Shown here piece after piece: positions 1 through 8,605 of a stretch of 64,000 bases of DNA (positions are counted from its first letter, which is position 1; each line of letters begins with the position of its first letter). The position numbers were made by a program, and so were the translations under genes. The stretch covers positions 1,426,001-1,490,000 of the forward strand of contig NZ_JADBEJ010000004.1 of NCBI RefSeq assembly GCF_014873915.1. The letters run 5' to 3'. The DNA is from Amycolatopsis roodepoortensis (lineage in GTDB: Bacteria; Actinomycetota; Actinomycetes; Mycobacteriales; Pseudonocardiaceae). The notes beneath the pieces are model-generated. The model saw only the letters and a program-made list of their open reading frames with translations, was not told the origin of the DNA and ran no database searches.

Positions 1-1704
1 CGGGGTGACGTCCAGTTTCGCCGCGGCCCGCAGCAGCCCGGGGGTGAGCCGGGAGAGGACGAGCGCGGCCTTGGCCTCCGGGGTCGACGGCTGGATCGCC
101 TTGTCCTTCTCGACCGCGCGAAGGATGTCGCGCGCGACCTTCTCCGGGCCGAAACCGCGTTTCGCGTACAGCTTGCTGCTCGACTTCTGGCGCCGTTTCT
201 GCTCGATCTCGTCGACACCGACGAAACGGGTGGTGCTGGTGATGTTCGTGTTCACGATGCCGGGACAGATCGCGGTGACGCCGATGTTCTCGGCGGCGAG
301 CTCGGCCCGCAGGCAGATGCTCAGCGTCAGCACGGCTGATTTCGTGGTGGCGTAGGCGGAAAGGATCTTCGACGGCAGATAAGCGGCGGCCGAAGCGACG
401 TTGACGATCTGGCCGCCTTCGGCCCGCTCTCGCATCTGCTCGGCGAAGACGCGGCAGCCGTGGATGACGCCCCACAGGTTCACGTCGATGAGGCGTTCCC
501 AGTCCTCGACCGTCGTGTCGAGGAACGGGCCGGACAGGCCGATCCCCGCGTTGTTGACGACGATGTCCGGAACCCCGAACTCCTCCTTGACCCGCTGGGC
601 GAACTTCTCGACCGCCTCGGCGTCGGAGGAGTCCACTGTGTACTCGCCGACGGTGGCACCCTTGTCCCGCAGGAGTTTCGCGGTTTCCGCGGCGGCCGCG
701 CCGTTGATGTCGGTGATGACCAGGTCGGCGCCCTTGTCCGCGAACGCGAGCGCCGTCGCGCGGCCGATGCCGCTGCCGGCGCCGGTGACCACGACGAGTT
801 TGTGCGCGAATCCTCGGGTTCGGGCCTGTTTGAGCGCACGGCTCTCCTCGCCGCCCTCGACGTGGTCGATCAGCTCGGCGGTGGCGTCGGCGATCACCTG
901 GGGCTTCTCGCGGACGACCCAGTGCGTGCCGACGATCCGGCGGATCCGGAGGTCCGGCGCCCAGCGCTCGATCTCGGTCTGGAGCGGCGTGGTGACGAAT
1001 TTGTCGCCGGTGGGCGCGAGCACCTGCACCGGGATTTCGGCCGGCCGCGGCCTGGGCCGGGAAAGACGCGTGAACATGTTGGCGCGGTAGAGGTTGAGGC
1101 CGTACAGGCCGTCCGAAGTGGACGGAGCTCCGGCCGCCGGATCCATCCGGCCGATCAGCGCGCCCATCGCCCCGGTGCGCCAGAGCAGCTGCGGGATCAG
1201 CGGGATCTGGAAGCCGAGGATGTAGGTCGAATGCGCCCACTGGACGAGCGCGTTCTTGAGCCTTTTCGGGCTCGGGCGCACCTGCGCACGGAACCACGCG
1301 CCGGCGTGATCGAGGCTCGGCCCGGAGATCGACGTGAACGACGCGAGCCGCCCGCGCAGCTTTTCGCCGGTGACCGAATGCCAGGTCTGGATGGAACCCC
1401 AGTCGTGCGCGAGCAGGTGGACCTTGCCCTCGGGCTGGACCTCGTCGACGACCGCGGCCAGGTCGTCGGACAGCTGGTCCAGTTTGTAGGACGCGCGTCC
1501 TGAGGGCTTGTCCGAGCGGCCCGCACCGCGGACGTCGTAGACGACGACCCGGTAGCGGCGTTCCAGCAGGGCGGCGATGCCGTCCCACATGGAGCCGTTG
1601 TCCGGGTAGCCGTGGACGAGCACCACCGTGGGCGCGTCGTCGACGCCGGTCACCCGGACCGAAAGGCGGATACCGTCGCTGGCCGTCACCCACTTGTGAG
1701 ACAT
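1..1704 (-). CDS. EphD-like alpha/beta hydrolase fused to short-chain dehydrogenase (3' partial)
   Basis: This is a two-domain enzyme whose C-terminus runs off the left edge; 568 residues are visible. Residues 1 to about 285 are an alpha/beta hydrolase of the epoxide-hydrolase type: oxyanion motif HGYP at 31-34 and nucleophile motif AHDWGS at 99-104, with Asp101 in the nucleophile position as in epoxide hydrolases. From about residue 300 a classical SDR begins, with the NAD(P) motif VTGAGSGIG, then NNAG and the catalytic YxxxK (SAYATTKS). The same order occurs in mycobacterial EphD (Rv2214c), so epoxide or lipid-derived substrate processing is likely; the substrate is not known. The ATG at 1704 lies 21 nt downstream of the MFS stop, and both genes point left. 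A palindrome GACAACTTGTC sits just upstream. Family assignment is firm; the EphD name is an inference from architecture. Confidence 0.85.
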   Translation of the reverse strand, partial: MSHKWVTASDGIRLSVRVTGVDDAPTVVLVHGYPDNGSMWDGIAALLERRYRVVVYDVRGAGRSDKPSGRASYKLDQLSDDLAAVVDEVQPEGKVHLLAHDWGSIQTWHSVTGEKLRGRLASFTSISGPSLDHAGAWFRAQVRPSPKRLKNALVQWAHSTYILGFQIPLIPQLLWRTGAMGALIGRMDPAAGAPSTSDGLYGLNLYRANMFTRLSRPRPRPAEIPVQVLAPTGDKFVTTPLQTEIERWAPDLRIRRIVGTHWVVREKPQVIADATAELIDHVEGGEESRALKQARTRGFAHKLVVVTGAGSGIGRATALAFADKGADLVITDINGAAAAETAKLLRDKGATVGEYTVDSSDAEAVEKFAQRVKEEFGVPDIVVNNAGIGLSGPFLDTTVEDWERLIDVNLWGVIHGCRVFAEQMRERAEGGQIVNVASAAAYLPSKILSAYATTKSAVLTLSICLRAELAAENIGVTAICPGIVNTNITSTTRFVGVDEIEQKRRQKSSSKLYAKRGFGPEKVARDILRAVEKDKAIQPSTPEAKAALVLSRLTPGLLRAAAKLDVTP

Positions 1705-1713
1705 CCTGTCATG

Positions 1714-1729
1714 TTAGACAACTTGTCAA
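1714..1729. promoter_or_regulatory. Candidate operator upstream of the EphD-like gene
   Basis: GACAA-C-TTGTC (1717-1727) is a perfect 11-bp palindrome inside a looser 16-bp inverted repeat. It overlaps the stop codon of the upstream MFS gene and lies 10-25 nt before the hydrolase/SDR start. On the minus strand it reads TTGACAAGTTGTC, resembling operators of TetR-type repressors. It could let the second gene be controlled separately from the MFS gene. Function is inferred. Confidence 0.35.
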
Positions 1730-3225
1730 TAAGGCCACTTTTTCAGCACCGCGCGGCCGAGGGTCCATACCGTGTCGATCACCAGGATGAAGGTCCAGAT
1801 CCGGCCGATGTTCAACAGCCAGTGACCACTGGAATTCCAGTACCACTCGGCGGGATGAGGGTCACCGAACAGCGCTTCGACCGGCCAGCTGTAGCCGGCG
1901 GACGCCAGCGCCGCCTGCGCCACGACGTACACCGCGAGATGGACCGCCCAGTTGCGGAGCGGGTTCGCGCGCTTGTTCGGCTCCTTCGTCACCGATTCGG
2001 CCGCTTGCGCACTCTCCCCGACCGTGCGGGTTACCGGCTTTTCCTTTTGTGACACCGTTTTTCGTGGTTCCACGGGAAACTCCGCAACTCCGACACGCCG
2101 TACGGCGCCACGAACCACGAACGATCCGAAGAGCAGGAGCGCCGCCGCGCCGAAGCAGGCGGCGCGCCACCCGGCGTCCGAACCGTAGAGCTGCCCCGCC
2201 ACGAAGGTGCCGATCGTCGCTCCGAGTAGCGTCGCGCTCTCGTAGATCCCCATCGCGCGGCCGAGACTGAGCCCGGCCGCCTCGGCGACCACCGCCTGCT
2301 CCACCGGGATGGCGGCCGCGAACGCCGCCGCGGACAGCACCCACATGACCGCGAGCACCGGCGGACTCGGCGCGAAGGCCAGCCCGGCGGCGAAGATCGC
2401 GCTCGCCACCATCGCCAGTGCGAGCACCCGCGTCCGGCCGACCTTGCGGACGAAGCCGTGCAGGTAGTCCGGCAGCAGGCTGTACACGATGAAGCCGGGG
2501 ATGAACACCGCCGCGATCTCGCCGAGTTGCAACTGGTGCCCGCGTTGCAGGTGCATCAGGAGCAACAGGGCGACCCCGGCCTCCGCCATCGCGGTCAACG
2601 CGACGAGCGCGAGCATCGGGCGCATCCTCTTGCCCAGTTGCAGCAGCCGCGGCGCGCCCTCTTCGCGCACCGGCGAGGACTTCGCGTTCAGCAGGATCAC
2701 CGCAGCCACCGCGCACGCCGCCGCGCCGAGCCAGAACACGCCCCGGTAGTCGATCCAGGCGATGGCGGTCAACGCGACCACGAACGCGATCCACGTTCCG
2801 CCACCCTCGGCCGCGAACAGCTTGCTGAACGCTCCGTCGTCCCTCGCGAGCCCCTCCCCCACGCGGGCCCGCAAGGCGACCCAGAACAGCGCGCCGCCCG
2901 CGCCGCCGAGAACCGCGGCCAGATAGGCGACCCCGATCCCCGGCGCCACCGCGTAGACCACAAAGGACAGTCCATAGAGGACCGCGCCGACGGCCGCGAT
3001 CCGGCCGCGATCGAACCGGTCCGCGAGGGAACCCGCGATCGGCCGGGCCACGAACGACACCAGCGTCTCGAGCGCCGTCAGCGCCCCGACCTCAGCGGCC
3101 GACGCGCCGAGCTGACTCCCCACCCACAGCGGCAGGAGGAAATCGAGCACCTCCGCCGGACCTTTGGTCAGCGCGGCGGCGAGCTGGTTCTCCTCCGCCC
3201 TTCGTTTCTGCGCTACTTCGTCCAC
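1726..3225 (-). CDS. MFS transporter with C-terminal two-helix extension
   Basis: This 499-aa membrane protein of the major facilitator superfamily is probably a drug or metabolite exporter. The MFS loop 2-3 motif appears as GSLADRFDRGRIA, followed by about 12 hydrophobic segments up to residue 400. A polar linker of roughly 50 residues then leads to an extra hydrophobic region with Trp-rich helices (WAVHLAVYVVAQAAL ... WTFILVIDTVWTLG), which standard 12-helix MFS proteins lack. The GTG at 3225 is preferred because AAAGGGGG lies 7 nt upstream; an in-frame start at 3318 would begin inside the long palindrome at 3298-3342. It is divergent from a TetR gene, the usual arrangement of a regulated exporter. 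Substrate unknown. Confidence 0.85.
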   Translation of the reverse strand: MDEVAQKRRAEENQLAAALTKGPAEVLDFLLPLWVGSQLGASAAEVGALTALETLVSFVARPIAGSLADRFDRGRIAAVGAVLYGLSFVVYAVAPGIGVAYLAAVLGGAGGALFWVALRARVGEGLARDDGAFSKLFAAEGGGTWIAFVVALTAIAWIDYRGVFWLGAAACAVAAVILLNAKSSPVREEGAPRLLQLGKRMRPMLALVALTAMAEAGVALLLLMHLQRGHQLQLGEIAAVFIPGFIVYSLLPDYLHGFVRKVGRTRVLALAMVASAIFAAGLAFAPSPPVLAVMWVLSAAAFAAAIPVEQAVVAEAAGLSLGRAMGIYESATLLGATIGTFVAGQLYGSDAGWRAACFGAAALLLFGSFVVRGAVRRVGVAEFPVEPRKTVSQKEKPVTRTVGESAQAAESVTKEPNKRANPLRNWAVHLAVYVVAQAALASAGYSWPVEALFGDPHPAEWYWNSSGHWLLNIGRIWTFILVIDTVWTLGRAVLKKWPY

Positions 3226-3297
3226 CCCAGTACCCCCTTTTCGGATACGACTGTATTCTAAAGAGGGAGGAGCGGGCAAGGGGGACGCAGAGTAGGA

Positions 3298-3342
3298 GGT
3301 GTGTGGAAATAGGGACACTCAACGTCCCTATTTCCACACACC
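3298..3342. repeat. 45-bp palindrome, GTGTGTGGA family, 7-nt loop
   Basis: Perfect 19-bp arms (3298-3316 and 3324-3342), one arm reading GGTGTGTGGAAATAGGGAC, flank the 7-nt loop ACTCAAC. It lies between the divergent MFS and TetR genes. Related copies occur at 36157-36273. It could double as an operator here, but the recurrence elsewhere argues for a dispersed element. Confidence 0.9.
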
Positions 3343-3389
3343 CCCTCGCGAGAGGCCCACTGTCGCCCCGAGGAGAGGAGGATGCGTCC

Positions 3390-3977
3390 GTGCCGAAGAT
3401 CGTCGACCGCGCCGAACGCCGCCGCGAGATCGCCGGCGCCCTCCTGCGCATCGTCGCGCGCGAAGGCGTCGAGGCCGTCAGCGTGCGCTCGGTCGCCGTC
3501 GAAGCCGGGGTGTCCGCGGGCGCGGTGCAGAAGTACTTCTCCACCAAGGAAGACCTGTTCCGCTTCGCCCTCGACATGACCAGCGAGTTCCTGGAGCAGC
3601 GCTGGAACACCCTCGATCAGTCCGGCGACCTGCTCGACCTCCTGTTGCGCTTGCTGGTCGAGGCGATGCCGCTCGACGAGCAACGCCGCGCGGAGGTGAT
3701 CGTCATCAACGCCTTCACCGCCCGCGCCGCCGTCCGGCCGTCGTGGGCTGAGTTCATCCGCACGGGTTACGACGAACTCGCGGAGATCACGGCCCAGTAC
3801 CTCTCGAAAGCGCAGGCGGAGGGCCATGTCCGCGACGACCTCGCGGCGAGCGACCTGGCCGATGCCGTCCTCGCCCTCTCCGACGGCTTCGCGAACCGGA
3901 TGCTCACCTCGGCCGACCCAACCGCCCTTCTGCCCTCGCTGGAAACCTCCGTCCGCGCTCTACTGGCGCAGCGTTAG
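3390..3977 (+). CDS. TetR-family transcriptional regulator
   Basis: A 195-aa regulator. Residues 8-55 form the TetR helix-turn-helix (RREIAGALLRIVAREG ... VSAGAVQKYFSTKEDLF), followed by an all-helical ligand domain. The GTG at 3390 follows a GGAGAGGAGG ribosome-binding site. It is transcribed away from the MFS exporter and probably represses it in response to an effector, the standard arrangement for such pairs; this is inference. Its stop codon lies inside an 11-bp inverted repeat (3971-4000) that precedes the next gene. Confidence 0.9.
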   Translation: MPKIVDRAERRREIAGALLRIVAREGVEAVSVRSVAVEAGVSAGAVQKYFSTKEDLFRFALDMTSEFLEQRWNTLDQSGDLLDLLLRLLVEAMPLDEQRRAEVIVINAFTARAAVRPSWAEFIRTGYDELAEITAQYLSKAQAEGHVRDDLAASDLADAVLALSDGFANRMLTSADPTALLPSLETSVRALLAQR

Positions 3978-4018
3978 TTACATCTCGAAGTAACTAACGC
4001 TGTCCAGTGACGTAAACT
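3971..4018 (+). promoter_or_regulatory. Candidate AbiE operator and promoter
   Basis: Perfect 11-bp inverted repeats GCGTTAGTTAC (3971-3981) and its complement (3990-4000) enclose an 8-nt spacer. A possible -10 hexamer TAAACT (4013-4018) ends 7 nt before the ATG of the AbiEi-like gene, so the message could be leaderless. AbiEi antitoxins are known to repress their own operon by binding inverted repeats, which makes this the obvious candidate site. It overlaps the stop codon of the upstream tetR gene and could instead be its terminator, though no T-run follows. Confidence 0.45.
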
Positions 4019-4025
4019 TCGCTGC

Positions 4026-4718
4026 ATGAAGACGAGTGATGCACTGCTGCGGCTCAGTGCGTTCACCAGCGCCCAATGGGGCATGGTCACTTCCCGGCAA
4101 GCCAAGGCGGCCGGCGTAGACGGCGTCACGCTGCATCGCTTGGAGAAAGCCGGCCACCTCGACCGTGCCCGTCACGGCGTCTATGCCGCCACGATCGCCG
4201 CCGTGACCGAGGCACGGGAGGAACAGGCGGCCTGGCTGATGCTCGACGCGGCCGAACCCGCGTGGAAGCGGACTCCTCTCGATCCGGACGGAGGGGTGAT
4301 TTCCCACGAGTCGGCCGCGCGGCTGCACAGGCTCGGTGAACTCGTCGACGACCGGATAGTCCTGACCACGCCTCGTCGTCGCACCAGCCGAGACCCCGAC
4401 GTGCGCTTCAGGGTCGCCGAACTGACCGAAGACGACGTGACGACGATCGACGGACTTCCCGTCACCACGGCCTTGCGCACCATCCTCGACCTGTTGGATC
4501 AGCGCACAGATGGCAGCCATATCGCCACGATCATCCAAGAAGCGGTAGAGGCGAACCTCGTTCGCGTCGATGTCCTGGCAGAGCACAGCGGCCCCTATGC
4601 CTTGCGTTATGGCGTCCGTCGCCCCGGAGACGGCGAAGCGTTGCTCGATCGGCTGCTCGCCGAGATCGGCACCTCGGTCGCACAACTCGCCCACCGTCCC
4701 ACTCCGACGCGGCCTTGA
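4026..4718 (+). CDS. AbiEi-like antitoxin (type IV toxin-antitoxin regulator)
   Basis: A 230-aa protein with an N-terminal winged-helix region typical of AbiEi antitoxins: residues 11-60 contain FTSAQWGMVTSRQAKAAGV, then LHRLEKAGHLDRARHGVYA. The C-terminal part matches the AbiEi pattern of a VISHESAARLHRLGEL segment and a later LPVTTALRTILDLL segment. Members of this family repress their operon and counteract the AbiEii nucleotidyltransferase encoded by the next gene, as here. The pair forms an abortive-infection/toxin-antitoxin module. Start is the ATG at 4026, close to a possible -10 and without a clear Shine-Dalgarno sequence. Confidence 0.8.
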   Translation: MKTSDALLRLSAFTSAQWGMVTSRQAKAAGVDGVTLHRLEKAGHLDRARHGVYAATIAAVTEAREEQAAWLMLDAAEPAWKRTPLDPDGGVISHESAARLHRLGELVDDRIVLTTPRRRTSRDPDVRFRVAELTEDDVTTIDGLPVTTALRTILDLLDQRTDGSHIATIIQEAVEANLVRVDVLAEHSGPYALRYGVRRPGDGEALLDRLLAEIGTSVAQLAHRPTPTRP

Positions 4719-4791
4719 TCCTTGCGTGGCGGCAAATCCAGGTCGCGACACCTTCTCCATCGAGTTCGTGCTGTCACACCACGATGGAGGA

Positions 4792-5721
4792 ATGCCCTCG
4801 CAGCGCCTGAGAACACCGCGCGGTTATCTCGATTCCCAAAAGGACAGAGCGAAGAACGATGCGGAGCGGGCTGGCGCTTCCACCGGCGAACTACTGCAGC
4901 TGCATTTCCATCGACGGTTGATCGCCCGGGTCTTCCATGGCGACGACGCCGCGAACTGGGTGCTGAAAGGCGGCCAAGCCCTGCTGGTCCGTTGGCCTTC
5001 CGCGCGCTACTCCACCGACATCGACCTGCTTTCCGTGGAGGACACGACCGAAGCCGCGGTCGAGGCGCTCAAAGCAGCGGCCACGCTGCGTCTCGACGAT
5101 CACATTTGGTTCTCCCACCTCGGCACCTCCACCCAAACGCATGTCGAACGCCCGACCCGCAAGGTGTCCTTCATGGCGATGTTCGAAAACGCACCGCTCA
5201 ATCACCGGGTCCGCGTAGACGTCGTCACCTCCGGGCACATGCCACGGGGCCCCATCACCACCGAGCCGCTGAAACCACCTTTCGCGAGTGATTGCGCACC
5301 TTGGCCAGACGCGCGGATGTTCCCGATCGAAGACCATGTCGCGGAAAAGATCTGCGCGATGTACGAACGCCATCAGGCAGGCGATCATCCATCCACGCGT
5401 TACAAGGATCTCGTCGACCTCGCCCTGTTCGCCTTGAAGTCCTCCATACCGGGCAAGGAGACGCACGAGATCCTGTGCGACGAAATCGCGCGTCGCCGAA
5501 GACGCGGGATGGTGGTGAATCCACCAGCCGGGTTCGAGGTTCCCGATCCGCGTTCTTGGCAGGGCGGCTATCACAAAGCCGCGCAAGGTGTCCGCGGGCT
5601 GCCGTCCGAGTTTCGGACGCTCAAGGGTGTGCACACCCTCGTGGACTCCTTCGTAACTCCGCTTCTGCAGGCCGAGCCTCCGGCAGGGCGGTGGCGTCCC
5701 GAGGAACGAGCCTGGCGGTGA
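4792..5721 (+). CDS. AbiEii-type nucleotidyltransferase toxin
   Basis: A 309-aa protein with the nucleotidyltransferase signature of AbiEii/MenT toxins: WVLKGGQALLVRW at about 56-68 (GG motif) and the metal-binding pair D76/D78 in YSTDIDLL. A later segment (IEDHVAEKICAMYERH, then YKDLVDLALFAL) is also typical of the family. Such enzymes transfer nucleotides to tRNA or protein targets and stop growth until neutralised. The start is uncertain: the ATG at 4792 has GGAGG only 1 nt away, and an in-frame GTG at 4768 is possible. A 73-nt gap separates it from the antitoxin gene. No mobile-element genes lie next to it. Confidence 0.8.
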   Translation: MPSQRLRTPRGYLDSQKDRAKNDAERAGASTGELLQLHFHRRLIARVFHGDDAANWVLKGGQALLVRWPSARYSTDIDLLSVEDTTEAAVEALKAAATLRLDDHIWFSHLGTSTQTHVERPTRKVSFMAMFENAPLNHRVRVDVVTSGHMPRGPITTEPLKPPFASDCAPWPDARMFPIEDHVAEKICAMYERHQAGDHPSTRYKDLVDLALFALKSSIPGKETHEILCDEIARRRRRGMVVNPPAGFEVPDPRSWQGGYHKAAQGVRGLPSEFRTLKGVHTLVDSFVTPLLQAEPPAGRWRPEERAWR

Positions 5722-5805
5722 CACCGGTGTCCATCGATCGGTTGACAGCCGGGTTCAGTCCAGCGGTCGTCCCGCGCACCCGCCCAGCACAGCACGATCG
5801 AAGGT

Positions 5806-6645
5806 ATGGAAACGGCAGTGAGAGTGCGCGGCCTGCGCAAGGAGTACCCGGGCCACACGGCCGTCGGGGGGATCGATCTCGACATCGAGCCGGGCGAGGT
5901 GTTCGCGCTGCTCGGGCCCAACGGAGCGGGCAAGACGACGACGGTCGAGATCCTGGAGGGCCACCGCAAGCGGACCGAGGGCGAGGTCGACGTGCTCGGC
6001 GACGATCCCGGCACCGCCGGCCGCGCCTGGCGCGCGAAGCTCGGGATCGTGTTGCAGACGGCCAACGACGCCGCCGAGCTCACCGTCGCCGAGACGGTCC
6101 GGCACTTCGCCCGCTACTACCCGGCTCCCCGCGACACCGATGAGGTGATCGAGCAGGTCGGCCTGACCGAGAAGGCGGGTGCCCGCGTCAAAAGCCTGTC
6201 CGGCGGGCAACGACGTCGCGTGGACGTCGCGCTCGGGATCATCGGGCGGCCCGAGCTGGTGTTCCTCGACGAGCCCACGACCGGATTCGATCCGGCGGCC
6301 CGGCGCCAGTTCTGGGAGCTGATCAGGAGTCTCACCCGCGAAGGCACCACGATCCTGCTCACCACCCACTATCTCGACGAGGCCGAAGCGCTGGCCGATC
6401 GCGTCGCGGTCATCACGCGCGGGGCGATCGTCGCCGAAGGGACACCGCAGACGCTCGGCGGCAGGGCGACCGCGGAGGCCACCGTCAGCTGGACCGACGA
6501 GCGCGGCGGTCACCAGGAGCGAACCCACTTCCCGGCCAAGCTGATCCGCGAGCTTTCCGCCGACGGCCGCGAGCCGGCCGAGCTGACCGTCCACCGCCCC
6601 AGCCTCGAAGACACCTACCTCGATCTGATCGGAGAAGCCCGATGA
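5806..6645 (+). CDS. ABC-2 type exporter, ATP-binding subunit
   Basis: A 279-aa ABC ATPase. Walker A GPNGAGKTT at about 38-46, signature LSGGQRRRVD near 131-140, Walker B LVFLDEPTTGFD and switch His in TTHYLDEAEAL are all intact. The DrrA/CcmA-like subclass powers ABC-2 membrane subunits for drug, lipid or polymer export. Its stop overlaps the permease start by 4 nt (ATGA). It is the first gene of a four-gene operon (ATPase, permease, histidine kinase, response regulator) in which every junction overlaps by 4 nt. A possible promoter is TTGACA at 5742-5747. Substrate unknown. Confidence 0.93.
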   Translation: METAVRVRGLRKEYPGHTAVGGIDLDIEPGEVFALLGPNGAGKTTTVEILEGHRKRTEGEVDVLGDDPGTAGRAWRAKLGIVLQTANDAAELTVAETVRHFARYYPAPRDTDEVIEQVGLTEKAGARVKSLSGGQRRRVDVALGIIGRPELVFLDEPTTGFDPAARRQFWELIRSLTREGTTILLTTHYLDEAEALADRVAVITRGAIVAEGTPQTLGGRATAEATVSWTDERGGHQERTHFPAKLIRELSADGREPAELTVHRPSLEDTYLDLIGEAR

Positions 6646-7454
6646 GCACGCTGACCCTCCCGGGCACCTTCTCGCTCGGTCTCGTCCGGGGCGCCGCGGA
6701 GATCAAACAGTTCTTCCGCATCCGCGAGCAGGTGATCTTCACCTTCGCCTTCCCCTCGCTGCTGATGATCCTGCTCGGCTCGATGCTGAACTCCTCGATG
6801 CCCGGCATGGCGATCACCACCGGCCAGGTGCTGGCCGCGGGCATGATCGGCTCCGGCATCGTCTCGACGTCCTTCACCAGCATCGGGATCAACCTCGCGT
6901 CCGATCGCGAGCTCGGGGCGCTGAAACGGCTGCGTGGCACGCCGATGCCCGCGGCGTCCTACTTCGTCGGCAAGATCATCCTGGTCGGCTTCACCAGCAT
7001 CGCGCAGGTGGTGCTGATGTCGATCGTGGGCAGCCTGCTGTTCGATCTGGAACTGCCCACCGATCCGGCGAAACTGCTGACCGCGCTGTGGGTCTTCCTT
7101 CTCGGCATCACCGGTTGCACGCTGCTGGGGATCGCGCTCGGCTCGGTCACCCGGACGGTCAGCGGCGCGGTCGCGGTGACCAACCTGATCTACATCGCGC
7201 TGCAGTTCATCTCCGGGGTGTTCGTCACGCCGATCACCACTCTTCCGAAGGTTATGGTCGACATCGCTTCGTTCTTCCCGGTGAAGTGGATCTGCCAGGG
7301 CTTCCGCTCGGTGTTCCTGCCGGCCGAGGCCGCGACACAGGAGATGGCGGGAACATGGGAACTTCCGATGGTGGCACTGGTGCTGACGGCGTGGTGCGCC
7401 GCGGGGCTGCTGCTGGCGAAGCTGACGTTCCGCTGGTCGAACGAGGGCAGGTGA
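6642..7454 (+). CDS. ABC-2 type exporter, permease subunit
   Basis: A 270-aa integral membrane protein of the ABC-2 family with about six hydrophobic helices. It contains the ABC-2 pattern SDRELGALKRLRGTPMPAASYFVGK in a cytoplasmic loop at roughly 87-111. It pairs with the overlapping upstream ATPase to form a homodimeric-type exporter. The last 4 nt (GTGA) overlap the start of the histidine kinase, so exporter and sensor are translationally coupled. This suggests the sensor detects the exported compound or the membrane stress it causes (inference). Confidence 0.9.
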   Translation: MSTLTLPGTFSLGLVRGAAEIKQFFRIREQVIFTFAFPSLLMILLGSMLNSSMPGMAITTGQVLAAGMIGSGIVSTSFTSIGINLASDRELGALKRLRGTPMPAASYFVGKIILVGFTSIAQVVLMSIVGSLLFDLELPTDPAKLLTALWVFLLGITGCTLLGIALGSVTRTVSGAVAVTNLIYIALQFISGVFVTPITTLPKVMVDIASFFPVKWICQGFRSVFLPAEAATQEMAGTWELPMVALVLTAWCAAGLLLAKLTFRWSNEGR

Positions 7455-8605
7455 ACGCCTGGGAGCGGTTCTACTGGCTCTGGGAGGTCCTGTTCGGGGT
7501 CACCTTCGCCGCGACGACGGCGCTGGTACTCATCGAAGACGGGACGACGACGAACAAAACGGTCGCCCTCCTGTGCCTGGCGGGCCTCGGCGCGACCTAC
7601 CTGGTCCAAGGACGCCGCCTCATCAAGGGTCCCGAGTACGAGCACACGCCGTGGCTGTTCGCCGGGATGATGATGCTCTTCACGCTGGGCGCCGTCTTCG
7701 CCTCGGGAAACTCCAGCTTCATCCTCTTCCTGGTCTGCCCCGTGCTGTACATGACGATGCCGACGAAGGCCGCGTCGATCCTCACCACGGCGGCGGTGCT
7801 GTCGAGCCCGGCGTCGCTGCTCGTCCGGGGCGGCCTCGACGAGCAGCCGGTCCTGCTGCCGATGACGGCGATCCTGATCATCTTCAGTCTCCTCGCCGGC
7901 CGCTACACCACCCAGATCATCGAGCAGAGCAAGAGCAGGGCGGCGCTGATCGAACAGCTGAAAGCCAGCCAGGCGGAGGTTTCCCGGCTCTCGCGGGAGG
8001 CGGGGACGGCCGCCGAACGCGAGCGCATGGCCCGCGAGATCCACGACACGCTCGCGCAGGGTTTCACCAGTATCGTCACGCTCACCCAGGCGATCGAGTC
8101 CGAAATGGACACCGATCCGAAGGCGGCCCGCCGTCATCTGGAGCTCGCGGCCCGGACTGCCCGGGAGAACCTGGCGGAGGCGCGGGCGATCGTCGCGGCT
8201 CAGGGGCCGTCGGCGCTCGCCGCCACTTCACTGGAGGAAGCCTTGCGCCGTCAGGTGGAACGGCTGACCGAGGAGTCCGGTATCGAGGCGTCGGTCGACG
8301 TCGACGGCCCGCTGCCCGCGCTCCCGATGGCCACTGAGGTCGTCCTGCTGCGAGGAGCGCAGGAGGCCTTGAGCAACATCCGCAAGCACTCCCGCGCCAC
8401 CTCGGCCGCCCTCAGTCTGTCCACTGTGGACGGAAGGGTCCGGCTCGCCGTGACCGACGACGGCAGCGGATTCGACCCCGCGGCGCCAACCGGCGGCTTC
8501 GGTCTGGCGGGGATGCGGGCGCGCGCCGATCAGGTCGGTGGCATCGTGACACTGAAGAGCGAACCCGGTGCGGGGACGACGCTGGAACTGGAGGTACCCG
8601 CGTGA
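7451..8605 (+). CDS. NarL/LiaS-type sensor histidine kinase
   Basis: A 384-aa membrane kinase. Residues 7-150 contain about six hydrophobic segments with almost no extracellular loops, as in intramembrane-sensing kinases such as DesK. A coiled-coil linker (160-190) leads to the HisKA_3 box ERMAREIHDTLAQG, with phospho-acceptor His198, and a HATPase domain (DDGSGFD, GFGLAGMRARA). The GTG at 7451 overlaps the permease stop. It phosphorylates the response regulator encoded immediately downstream. Its place in an exporter operon suggests envelope or drug sensing. Confidence 0.92.
   Translation: MNAWERFYWLWEVLFGVTFAATTALVLIEDGTTTNKTVALLCLAGLGATYLVQGRRLIKGPEYEHTPWLFAGMMMLFTLGAVFASGNSSFILFLVCPVLYMTMPTKAASILTTAAVLSSPASLLVRGGLDEQPVLLPMTAILIIFSLLAGRYTTQIIEQSKSRAALIEQLKASQAEVSRLSREAGTAAERERMAREIHDTLAQGFTSIVTLTQAIESEMDTDPKAARRHLELAARTARENLAEARAIVAAQGPSALAATSLEEALRRQVERLTEESGIEASVDVDGPLPALPMATEVVLLRGAQEALSNIRKHSRATSAALSLSTVDGRVRLAVTDDGSGFDPAAPTGGFGLAGMRARADQVGGIVTLKSEPGAGTTLELEVPA

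Noticed and set aside
3303..3389. Upstream in-frame start for the tetR gene inside the palindrome
   Set aside because: The GTG at 3390 has a strong GGAGAGGAGG site and gives the normal TetR length; the upstream part is repeat sequence with no ribosome-binding site.
4026..5721. Prophage or integrated island around the AbiE pair
   Set aside because: No integrase, attachment repeats, phage genes or tRNA target were seen, and flanking genes are ordinary chromosomal types.
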